A stretch of 8,509 bases of DNA. It comes from JAENVT01 sp031412355 (GTDB lineage Bacteria > Actinomycetota > Acidimicrobiia > Acidimicrobiales > Ilumatobacteraceae). Where the stretch lies: positions 1 to 8,509 of the forward strand of contig JANOCR010000015.1 of the NCBI GenBank assembly GCA_031412355.1. The letters are read 5' to 3'. The notes under the pieces were generated by a model. That model had not been told where the DNA came from, made no database searches, and saw nothing but the letters and a program-made list of their open reading frames with translations. The position numbers were made by a program, and so were the translations under genes. Positions 1 to 5,896 of this stretch are shown in pieces (positions within the stretch are counted from its first letter, which is position 1; every line of letters begins with the position of its first letter).

Positions 1-1
1 G

Positions 2-979
2 GTCATGCGCAGGTTGCTCGTCGAACGCGATTTCCCCGTCGACGAGATCAGGTATTTCGCGTCCAGTCGTTCGGCGGGCACCACGCTCGATTGGAAGGGC
101 ACCGACGTCGTCGTCGAGGACGCCGAGACCGCCGACTTCTCCGGCCTCGACATCGCGCTGTTCAGCGCGGGCAAGGCCACGGCGCTCGCGCTGGCGCCAC
201 GGGTCGCGGCCGCGGGTGCCATCGTCGTCGACAACAGCTCGGCCTGGCGCATGGACCCCGACGTGCCGCTCGTGGTGCCCGAGGTCAACGCGCACGCTCT
301 CGACTCCATCCCCAAGGGCATCGTCGCCAACCCCAACTGCACCACCATGGCCTTCATGCCGGTGCTCAAGCCGCTCGACATCGAAGCCGGCCTCATCTCT
401 TTGGTGGTCGCCAGCTACCAGGCCGTCTCGGGTGGCGGGCTCGCGGGCGTGGCCGAGCTCGACGAACAGGTGCAGAAGACCGCATCGACCGCGGCGTCGC
501 TCACCTTCGACGGTCGTTCCGTCGAGTTCCCGCCGGCCAAGAAGTTCCCCAAGACCATCGCCTTCAACGTGGTGCCGTTCGCCGGTGCGCTCGTGAACGA
601 CGGCACCGAAGAGACCGACGAAGAGCAGAAGCTGCGCAACGAGAGCCGCAAGATCCTGGGCATTCCCGACCTGCGGGTCAGCGGAACCTGCGTGCGTGTA
701 CCGGTGTTCACCGGCCACTCGCTGAGCCTCAACGCCGAGTTCGAGCGCCCGATCACCGTGGCTCGCGCCGTCGAAGTACTTGGTGCGGCACCCGGCGTGG
801 CACTCAGCGACATCCCCACACCGCTCGAGGCAGCGGGTCAGGACCCCAGTTACGTCGGTCGAATTCGCCAGGACAGCTCGGTCGACGACGGCCGCGGCCT
901 GGTGCTGTTCGTCAGCAACGACAACCTCCGCAAAGGCGCAGCCCTCAACGCAGTCCAGATCGCGGAGCTGTTTCTCTAG
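2..979 (+). CDS. asd: Aspartate-semialdehyde dehydrogenase, 5'-truncated by the window edge
   Basis: The enzyme reduces L-aspartyl-4-phosphate to L-aspartate 4-semialdehyde with NADPH in the cytosol, the second step toward lysine/diaminopimelate, threonine and methionine. The reading frame is open from base 2. The visible protein begins with VMRRLL, which in relatives directly follows the Gly-rich GATGxVG dinucleotide-binding loop, so roughly 14 residues are missing and the Met at base 5 is internal. Counting from that Met, the active-site cysteine lies in NPNCTT (C112), a conserved YQAVSGGG block follows, and the substrate/acid-base region is RVPVFTGHS with His238. With the missing residues added, the length suits the usual 340 or so. 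The frame ends at TAG 977-979. In many actinobacteria asd follows the aspartokinase gene, which would lie off the left edge; that is inference. Identification is confident. Confidence 0.96.
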   Translation, partial: VMRRLLVERDFPVDEIRYFASSRSAGTTLDWKGTDVVVEDAETADFSGLDIALFSAGKATALALAPRVAAAGAIVVDNSSAWRMDPDVPLVVPEVNAHALDSIPKGIVANPNCTTMAFMPVLKPLDIEAGLISLVVASYQAVSGGGLAGVAELDEQVQKTASTAASLTFDGRSVEFPPAKKFPKTIAFNVVPFAGALVNDGTEETDEEQKLRNESRKILGIPDLRVSGTCVRVPVFTGHSLSLNAEFERPITVARAVEVLGAAPGVALSDIPTPLEAAGQDPSYVGRIRQDSSVDDGRGLVLFVSNDNLRKGAALNAVQIAELFL

Positions 980-1257
980 GCGCAGGTGCAGGGGATGTTG
1001 CCGCAGCGCGGGCAGCCGCGTGCGTAGCGCTGGGCGGCCTCGTTCAGATCCACGCCGACTTGGTTGGCCAGCGACGTGAGCCAGGCCAGCACGTCGGCGA
1101 ACTCGTGCAACTGTTGCTCGTGCGAGCCCTTGCGCACGGCTTGGGCCAGCTCGCCGACCTCCTCGGCCAGCCATGCAACCGAGCTGGGTACCCCGCGGGC
1201 CCGGTCACGTTCTCCGAAGGTCGCGTCGATCAACCGCTGAAATTCGTCGAGGTCCAC
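976..1257 (-). CDS. MazG-like nucleotide pyrophosphohydrolase with C-terminal Cys cluster
   Basis: This 93-residue, single-domain all-alpha MazG-type protein would hydrolyse a (d)NTP to the monophosphate and pyrophosphate, using Mg2+ bound by acidic residues. The motifs are visible: EEVGE (E32, E33, E36) and EFAD (E52, D55), the EExxE...ExxD metal-binding signature. The true substrate cannot be read from the sequence. The last 12 residues hold four cysteines (C82, C85, C90, C92; CPRCG...PCTC), a likely small metal-binding tail also seen in some short MazG-like proteins. The start is GTG at 1257. No Shine-Dalgarno sequence precedes it, but a GCTAGCCT element sits at a leaderless-promoter distance. 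The gene converges on asd, and their stop codons share a CTAG. The MazG fold is confident; the housecleaning role is family knowledge. Confidence 0.88.
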   Translation of the reverse strand: MDLDEFQRLIDATFGERDRARGVPSSVAWLAEEVGELAQAVRKGSHEQQLHEFADVLAWLTSLANQVGVDLNEAAQRYARGCPRCGNIPCTCA

Positions 1258-1273
1258 GGCGGCGCAGGCTAGC
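1258..1273 (-). promoter_or_regulatory. Candidate leaderless -10 element of the MazG-like gene
   Basis: On the minus strand GCTAGCCTGCGC is followed by four bases and then the GTG start at 1257. TAGCCT fits the loose actinobacterial -10 pattern TANNNT and ends 8 nt before the start codon. No Shine-Dalgarno sequence and no clear -35 are visible. The same 12-mer lies at the same distance from the start at 6756 (minus), which strengthens the case. Confidence 0.4.
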
Positions 1274-1295
1274 GGTGGTACCGGGTCGGCTCTCT

Positions 1296-1311
1296 GCTAG
1301 AGCAGTGCAGC
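1296..1311 (+). promoter_or_regulatory. Candidate leaderless -10 element and short dyad before the dimethylformamidase-like gene
   Basis: GCTAG at 1296-1300 lies exactly 11 nt before the ATG at 1312, the same offset as for two other genes in the window. Here the hexamer is TAGAGC, so it lacks the final T of TANNNT and is the weakest of the three. The site also overlaps a 12-bp dyad, CTGCT-AG-AGCAG (1294-1305), which could be an operator half-site pair. No good Shine-Dalgarno sequence precedes the ATG. Confidence 0.3.
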
Positions 1312-2865
1312 ATGAATCGACATTTCACCCGGTGGCCACTCGTCGAGGGCTATCCCGACAGGCAGAGCTACGCGGCGGGTGACGTCGTCGAACTGCGGTG
1401 CAGCAGTCGAGTGCCGACAGTCACCGCGGTGGTGACCAGAGTTGGTCGCGAACGCGTCGAGGTGTGGCGACGCGACGCCGTCAACATCGGCGAGCATCCG
1501 TACCCCGACGACGCCTACGCCACCGGTTGCGGCTGGCCGGTGGCATTCACGATCGAGGTGGACCCGGCGTGGCCGTCGGGCTTCTACGAGGTCAGCCTCC
1601 AGGCACCAGGCGAGAGCGGCGCGCAGGCAAACGCTGAGGCGTTCTTCGTCGTGCGACCGGCGGCGCCGACCAGTGCCGACGCGATCCTCGTTCTCGCCAC
1701 CAACACCTACAACGCGTACAACCAGTGGGGCGGGAAGTGCTTCTACAGCGGCGCGGTGAAGGTGTCGTTCGACCGGCCGTTGGAGCGCGGCTATCTCCGA
1801 CGAGCCGCAGCGCCCGACGAGGTGGAGTACGACGGCCGCATGGCGAGCCTTCCGGTCGAGCCCGACGAAGAGCATCACCAGCTGCAGCAGTACCTCACCG
1901 AGTTCGAGTACCCGATGTGGTGCGCGTCGAGCAGCTGGCACAATTGGGAGCGGCGCTTTGTGCGGTGGGCAGAGAACGAGGGTTTGACGCTCGACTTCGC
2001 GATCAGCTCCGACCTCGAGTTCCACCCTGAAGTGCTCGACGGCCAGCGGTTGATGCTCAGCGTCGGCCACGACGAGTACTGGTCGTGGGGCATGCGCGAT
2101 CGCGCCGACGAGTTCGTCGACGGAGGCGGCGCGTGGGCGATCTTCTCGGGCAACACATGCTTCTGGCAGGTGCGCTACGAGGACGACGGTCGCACGATGG
2201 TCGGGTACAAGGCCCGGGCCGAATCGAAGGATCCCGTCGCCGGCACGGCGGATCATCATCGCATCACATCGATGTGGTCGCTGCCCTCGATCGACCGTCC
2301 CGAGGCGCAGAGCATCGGGCTCAGCTTCACCCGAGGTGGCTACGCGCGCATTGGTCAGGCGACCCCGCGAAGCTCGGGCGGGTACAACATCCACCGACCC
2401 GATCATCCGGTGTTCGAGGGCACCGATCTGCGGTACGGCGACGTGTTGGGTGGACCGTCGCGAATCGTCGGCTACGAGGTCGATGGCTGCGAGCTCACCA
2501 TGGTCAATGGTGACCCGGTGCCCACATACAACGACGGCACACCGGCCGGCCTCGAAGTGCTCGCCACCGCGCCTGCGCGCTTGATCTCGATCACCGACAC
2601 GCACTGCGAGGCACCGAGGGCGTTGTGGGCCGACACCGACCCGCCCGGCGATCTCGAGGGCGTGGCCGCCGGGCTCTTCGGATCCGCGTCGCCTGAGAAC
2701 GTCGCCCGCGTCGCCCACAACCACGCTGTGATCGGCACATTCGCCAAGGGCAAGGGCAGGGTGTTCAACGCCGGCACCACTGACTGGGCCTACGGCCTCG
2801 ACAGCGACCCGCTGGTGCAGCAAGTGACGCGCAACGTGATCCGCTGGCTGACTACAGGCGGCTGA
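1312..2865 (+). CDS. N,N-dimethylformamidase beta (large) subunit-like protein
   Basis: The 517-residue protein matches the family named for the large subunit of N,N-dimethylformamidase, the iron amidohydrolase that splits dimethylformamide into dimethylamine and formate. Seen here: a beta-rich N-terminal part (about 1-115) resembling the Ig-like domain of the family, then TNTYNAYNQWGG (131-141), SVGHDEYWSW (GHDEYW at 252-257), FSGNTCFWQVR (from 278) and a C-terminal FNAGTTDWAYGL (485-496). In the characterised Paracoccus enzyme the iron is held by two tyrosines and one glutamate. Tyrosines in the NTYNAYN and HDEYW blocks are candidates here, but the mapping is not proven. The protein is shorter than the roughly 760-residue catalytic subunit, and no small-subunit gene is adjacent, so the substrate is probably not dimethylformamide. 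There is no signal peptide, so a cytoplasmic location is expected. Family assignment is confident; function is open. Confidence 0.85.
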   Translation: MNRHFTRWPLVEGYPDRQSYAAGDVVELRCSSRVPTVTAVVTRVGRERVEVWRRDAVNIGEHPYPDDAYATGCGWPVAFTIEVDPAWPSGFYEVSLQAPGESGAQANAEAFFVVRPAAPTSADAILVLATNTYNAYNQWGGKCFYSGAVKVSFDRPLERGYLRRAAAPDEVEYDGRMASLPVEPDEEHHQLQQYLTEFEYPMWCASSSWHNWERRFVRWAENEGLTLDFAISSDLEFHPEVLDGQRLMLSVGHDEYWSWGMRDRADEFVDGGGAWAIFSGNTCFWQVRYEDDGRTMVGYKARAESKDPVAGTADHHRITSMWSLPSIDRPEAQSIGLSFTRGGYARIGQATPRSSGGYNIHRPDHPVFEGTDLRYGDVLGGPSRIVGYEVDGCELTMVNGDPVPTYNDGTPAGLEVLATAPARLISITDTHCEAPRALWADTDPPGDLEGVAAGLFGSASPENVARVAHNHAVIGTFAKGKGRVFNAGTTDWAYGLDSDPLVQQVTRNVIRWLTTGG

Positions 2866-2903
2866 TTAAATCGATTTTCGCTTTGGGCGCATGACACGGC
2901 GCT

Positions 2904-4130
2904 TCATGCGTCGACAAGTTGGAGTTGTCGTGGGTCGGTGCATGCCGGTCCGCGGCATGGTGCGTGCATCAATGTTCCGTCGGGCTTGCGAATCCGCAGG
3001 TCGTCGGCGTCGCCGATCAGTTGCCAGTCGGGTTTGTGTAAGTAGTGGTGATGTGTCGAACAGAACAGTCCGAGATTGATCAGGTCAGTTGGGCCGTCGT
3101 CTCGGATCACTTCGTCGAAGTGATGAGCTTCGCACCATCCGGGCGGCCGATCGCATCCTGGCCATCGACATCCGCCATCGCGAGCGACCATCGCGTAGTA
3201 CTGGGCATCCGACGCAAGGCGTGTGGTGGTCCCGTAGTCGAGGATCGTTGACTTGCCGCGGGTCACGACCCGGTTTAGTTCAGCGTCGCAGCACAGCTTG
3301 CGGACTGCCTCGGCGGAGATCGTGGGCTCGATGCCGATGATCACCCCGCGGGCCGCGCCGCGCTCGACGACGGTCTCGAAGGGCACGGTCATCAACACCT
3401 TCGGACGCTCGCGTCCGCCGAGGACGGTCCCGGAATTGTGTGCCTTGCACAACTCGACGAACGCGTCGGCTATTCGGGTGTGATGCGGGCGACCTGTCTC
3501 GTCGGCGTAGGCGGCACCGGCGATGTGATCCAAGGCGGTGGTGACGGCGGCGACGTCGTCGGGCATCAATAGTCCTTTGACGGTGTACATCCCCTCACCG
3601 TTCGAGGTGAACGTGAGATGCCGTTTCACCCACGACGCTTCTTCTCGTTCGGCTTCGCCGGCGGTGTCGGTCAGTGCCAGCCAGCGCTCCAGCCCTCGCC
3701 GGGTGTCGCGCGGTGAGCCGGAGGCGATCTCCAACAGCAGTTCGGCATCACCATCAAATCCCTGTTGGTCGACCACGGCACCCAACAAGCGGAGGTTGTC
3801 GAGCGACAGTTCGCCGTCGGCCATCTTCTCGGCGACGATCGGTGAGGCGGCGAGGGTGCCGGCCAGGCAGACCTGATCGCGTGCCGAACGCATCGAGATG
3901 TGGGTTTCATTCGCCAACCAGGCTTCCATCGATGTCGCCCCAGCGACGCGCCAAATCTCGGCCTGCCCGACTGTGTGCACCACACGGGCGATCTCAGCCT
4001 CCAGGCGGGTCGCGACACGCCGCAGATCGACCACCAACGACGCTACATCGCTGCCAGACAACAGCGAAAGATCGGTTGCGGCATACTCCGACAGCGCCAT
4101 CTCCAAGGCGGTGACTAGTTCCTGGGCCAT
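2904..4130 (-). CDS. DUF222 / 13E12-type HNH endonuclease
   Basis: A 408-residue protein of the multicopy actinobacterial family with an alpha-helical DUF222 domain (about 10-270) followed by a C-terminal HNH nuclease domain. The nuclease part is clear: CRWPGC (C321, C326), WCEAHH (C333, H336, H337), LINLGLFC (N352, C357) and THHHYLH (H360-H362). H336/H337, N352 and H361 form the His-Asn-His core, and the cysteines with a nearby His could bind zinc. All key residues are intact. I chose ATG at 4130, with GGGAG just upstream although at a short 3-nt spacing. The frame is open to a TTG at 4178, but that codon has no ribosome site and sits 3 nt after a TAAAAT box, which would put it at or before the transcription start. 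The biological role of the family is unsettled; copies often lie in variable loci. The gene follows tRNA-Pro on the same strand and converges with the dimethylformamidase-like gene (38-bp gap). Confidence 0.9.
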   Translation of the reverse strand: MAQELVTALEMALSEYAATDLSLLSGSDVASLVVDLRRVATRLEAEIARVVHTVGQAEIWRVAGATSMEAWLANETHISMRSARDQVCLAGTLAASPIVAEKMADGELSLDNLRLLGAVVDQQGFDGDAELLLEIASGSPRDTRRGLERWLALTDTAGEAEREEASWVKRHLTFTSNGEGMYTVKGLLMPDDVAAVTTALDHIAGAAYADETGRPHHTRIADAFVELCKAHNSGTVLGGRERPKVLMTVPFETVVERGAARGVIIGIEPTISAEAVRKLCCDAELNRVVTRGKSTILDYGTTTRLASDAQYYAMVARDGGCRWPGCDRPPGWCEAHHFDEVIRDDGPTDLINLGLFCSTHHHYLHKPDWQLIGDADDLRIRKPDGTLMHAPCRGPACTDPRQLQLVDA

Positions 4131-4181
4131 GATCTCCCAGATATCGCCACGAACAAGTGTTCGCAACGTCTTGGACAAAGA

Positions 4182-4187
4182 ATTTTA
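4182..4187 (-). promoter_or_regulatory. Candidate -10 box (TAAAAT) of the HNH endonuclease gene
   Basis: TAAAAT on the minus strand is close to the bacterial -10 consensus and lies in the most AT-rich patch of the tRNA-HNH spacer. A start about 7 nt downstream would give a leader of roughly 45 nt to the ATG at 4130. No convincing -35 is seen at 16-18 bp. The rest of the 4131-4259 spacer holds only a 10-bp palindrome, GTTCGCGAAC (4236-4245), and a weak GC hairpin (4218-4236). Confidence 0.4.
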
Positions 4188-4259
4188 GAAGGTTTCGAGG
4201 TCCCACGCTGCAGGGTCCGTCCGGCGGCGCAGGACGTTCGCGAACCGAAGGTATCTCAG

Positions 4260-4334
4260 TCGGGGTGGGGAGATTTGAACTCCCGACCTCCACGTCCCGA
4301 ACGTGGCACGCTAACCAAGCTGCGCTACACCCCG
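4260..4334 (-). tRNA. tRNA-Pro (anticodon CGG)
   Basis: The minus strand folds as a standard 75-nt cloverleaf. The acceptor stem is CGGGGTG paired with CACCCCG, with discriminator A at 4260. The D-stem is GCGC/GCGT. The anticodon stem is CCACG/CGTGG around loop TTCGGGA. The variable loop has five bases, and the T-stem is GGGAG/CTCCC with loop TTCAAAT. The anticodon CGG, flanked by U33 and G37, reads proline codon CCG. The CGGGGUG acceptor start is typical of bacterial tRNA-Pro. CCA is not encoded. The gene starts 16 nt after the stop of the response regulator gene, so it may be co-transcribed with it or use its own promoter. Confidence 0.97.
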
Positions 4335-4347
4335 AAAGTGCTTGTGC

Positions 4348-4353
4348 AATCTA
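4348..4353 (-). promoter_or_regulatory. Candidate -10 box (TAGATT) for tRNA-Pro
   Basis: TAGATT on the minus strand ends 13 nt before the 5' end of the tRNA and fits TANNNT. A start about 7 nt downstream would leave a 6-nt leader. Its first three bases are the stop codon of the response regulator gene. No recognisable -35 was found at 16-18 bp, so this is tentative. Confidence 0.3.
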
Positions 4354-4788
4354 TCCGACGGGTGCGGGTTCTTCCTCCGACGTTTCGTCTTGGGCTGGCT
4401 CGATCGGCTCGGCCGCTGCAGCTGGGGACTCGAGGATGGCACGCGCCGCCCGCTTCAGGCTCAGCGGGTTCAGCGGCTTCACCAGGTACCCGTCAGCGGC
4501 GCACCGCTTGGCGAGGTGGATGTCGGCTTGGCGATCGAGCAACATCAGCACGTTCACGTGCGGCAAGCGGCCAGAGCTTTCGTCGAGGCGCAGGGCCATG
4601 GTCACTGCCATGCCGCCCATCGAGCCGATCTGCAGATCGAGCACGGCGAGGTCGGGTGTGCGCTTTTCGACGACGTCGGAGACGTCGCGGCCGTTGCGGC
4701 ACACGGTGAACGACACATCGGGCCCGCCGAGCGCGGCGGTGATGTCGTTGAGGACGTAGTCGGCGTCGGTTGCCACCAGGATGTGCAC
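4351..4788 (-). CDS. Stand-alone response regulator receiver-domain protein
   Basis: A 145-residue CheY-like receiver with no output domain. The phosphoacceptor is probably D51 in VLDLQIGSMGG, and the conserved lysine is K104 in GYLVKP. The acidic cluster after strand 1 is unusual: D8 and D10 in VATDADY instead of an adjacent Asp pair. Leu84 stands where receivers normally have the Thr/Ser switch residue. After about residue 115 comes a Pro/Glu/Ala-rich, probably disordered tail. The start is GTG at 4788 (GTG CAC ATC CTG), where receiver homology begins. An upstream extension of the frame to 4878 runs antiparallel to nothing recognisable and overlaps the ATPase gene, so I excluded it. The gene begins 10 nt after the stop of ArsA-like ATPase 2, with a weak AGGG as ribosome site, and is almost certainly in its operon. 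No histidine kinase gene is in the window. It may act as a protein-protein switch rather than a transcription regulator. Confidence 0.85.
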   Translation of the reverse strand: MHILVATDADYVLNDITAALGGPDVSFTVCRNGRDVSDVVEKRTPDLAVLDLQIGSMGGMAVTMALRLDESSGRLPHVNVLMLLDRQADIHLAKRCAADGYLVKPLNPLSLKRAARAILESPAAAAEPIEPAQDETSEEEPAPVG

Positions 4789-4798
4789 CGCGCCGACC

Positions 4799-5896
4799 CT
4801 ACCGGCTGACCTGGGTGGCCGCTGAACCGGCGAACAGCAGCGAGCGGATCGTGTCGAGCGCCTCGAGCTCGTGCACATCGCCCGGCAGCAGTGGCACCCA
4901 CGTCGGCTCCCGGCCGGTCTCGTGGACCAGCGGAGCGATCTGGGCGCGCTCGCCTACGGCCAGGGTGTGAAGCTGCGCCTGGTTGTCGTACAGCGCTGCG
5001 TCGGCCTGGCCCCGCGGCCGGCGGCCGGCTGGTGCGCCGAAATCGGGCGTCGCCCGATTGACGATGATCGCACCCACGACGAGGTCCTTGTCGACCAGTC
5101 GATCGGCGAAGAAGCGGGCCTCGTCGATGGTGTCGACACGCGGCGATGCCACCAATACGAAACGGGTGGTCTCTCCGTGCAGCAACTCGATCACATCGTC
5201 GGCGCGCTTGCGGAAGCCCGTCTCCATCCCGTCGAACGCTTGGAAGAACGCGAGCGCATCGGCGAGCACTTCGGTGCCGATCACCTTGCCGATCGATCGC
5301 AGCAGCGGTTGGGCAGCGATGCTGAGCACGCGCAGCCCGCGGCGCGTGGGCATCATCATCAGCTTGAACACTGGGTGATCGAGGAAGCGGGCCAACGTGC
5401 GCGGCGCGTCGAGGAAGTCGAGCGCGTTGCGAGTGGGCGGCGTGTCGACGATCACCAGATCGAACCGCTCGTCGCGGTGCAAGGCCAGCAGGCGCTCGGC
5501 CGCCATGTACTCCTGCGTGCCGCCGAGCGAGCCGGCGATGTTGCGGTAGAACGCGTTCGTCAGAATTCGGTTCGCCTGGTCGGGGCTAGCGGCGTGGGCA
5601 GTGACCAATCCGTCGAACGTCGTGGCCGTGTCGAGCATCAGCGCCCACAACTCACCGGACTCGCCGTCGAGGTCTGTGGCGATGTCGAGTTTGATCGGAT
5701 CGTTGGTCAATCCTCCCGGCACACCCAGCGCGTCGGCCAGCCGTTTGGCGGGATCGATCGTCACGACGACGCAACGTCGTCCATTGCGCGCGGCCTGCAA
5801 CCCCAGCGCCGCGGCAGTGGTGGTCTTGCCGACCCCACCGGAACCGCAGCACACCACCACCTCGGCGGTCGAGATCAGCACGTCGAGATCGGTCAC
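4799..5896 (-). CDS. ArsA/Get3-family ATPase, second gene of pair (Rv3680-like)
   Basis: A 365-residue cytosolic P-loop ATPase of the ArsA/Get3 group, whose members act as dimers in anion export or membrane-protein targeting. The P-loop is CCGSGGVGKTTT (C16-T27) with K24. Ser19 replaces the signature lysine of the deviant Walker A (GKGGVGKT). Switch I is IDPAKRLADALG, with D48 and the presumed catalytic D55 (the position of yeast Get3 Asp57). Walker B/switch II is VIVDTPPTRNALDFL (D151-T155). There is no fungal Get3 CXXC zinc motif and no long hydrophobic client-binding insert that I can identify. The start is GTG at 5896, overlapping the stop of the upstream ATPase gene as GTGA, a sign of translational coupling. 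It most resembles the second member of the mycobacterial Rv3679/Rv3680 pair. The substrate is unknown, and a role in arsenic resistance is unlikely because no arsB-like gene is nearby. Confidence 0.92.
   Translation of the reverse strand: MTDLDVLISTAEVVVCCGSGGVGKTTTAAALGLQAARNGRRCVVVTIDPAKRLADALGVPGGLTNDPIKLDIATDLDGESGELWALMLDTATTFDGLVTAHAASPDQANRILTNAFYRNIAGSLGGTQEYMAAERLLALHRDERFDLVIVDTPPTRNALDFLDAPRTLARFLDHPVFKLMMMPTRRGLRVLSIAAQPLLRSIGKVIGTEVLADALAFFQAFDGMETGFRKRADDVIELLHGETTRFVLVASPRVDTIDEARFFADRLVDKDLVVGAIIVNRATPDFGAPAGRRPRGQADAALYDNQAQLHTLAVGERAQIAPLVHETGREPTWVPLLPGDVHELEALDTIRSLLFAGSAATQVSR

Noticed and set aside
91..1272. A 393-codon plus-strand frame over asd and the MazG-like gene
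   Set aside because: It is an out-of-frame shadow, very rich in Arg, covering two genes with intact catalytic motifs in other frames.
1297..2823. A 508-codon open frame antisense to the dimethylformamidase-like gene
   Set aside because: It is a GC-bias shadow: the composition is rich in Arg, Val, His and Ala, there are no recognisable motifs, and the opposite strand encodes a clear protein family over the same bases.
2866..2903. AT-rich AAATCGATTT palindrome (2868-2877) between convergent genes, considered as a terminator
   Set aside because: The palindrome has no loop and no GC stem, and there is no T-run after a hairpin, so it does not support an intrinsic terminator.
4236..4245. GTTCGCGAAC palindrome in the tRNA-HNH spacer, considered as a LexA box
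   Set aside because: The actinobacterial SOS box is GAAC-N4-GTTC. Here the half-sites are in the opposite order and spacing, so there is no support beyond a short palindrome.
3994..4293. A minus-strand frame beginning with a peptide like MEVGSSNLPTP
   Set aside because: This is the familiar false peptide produced by reading through a tRNA 3' half; it lies over tRNA-Pro and the spacer.
4131..4334. tRNA-Pro next to an HNH gene, considered as an integration site of a mobile element
   Set aside because: I found no repeat of the tRNA 3' end elsewhere in the window and no integrase, and the flanking genes look like ordinary chromosome.
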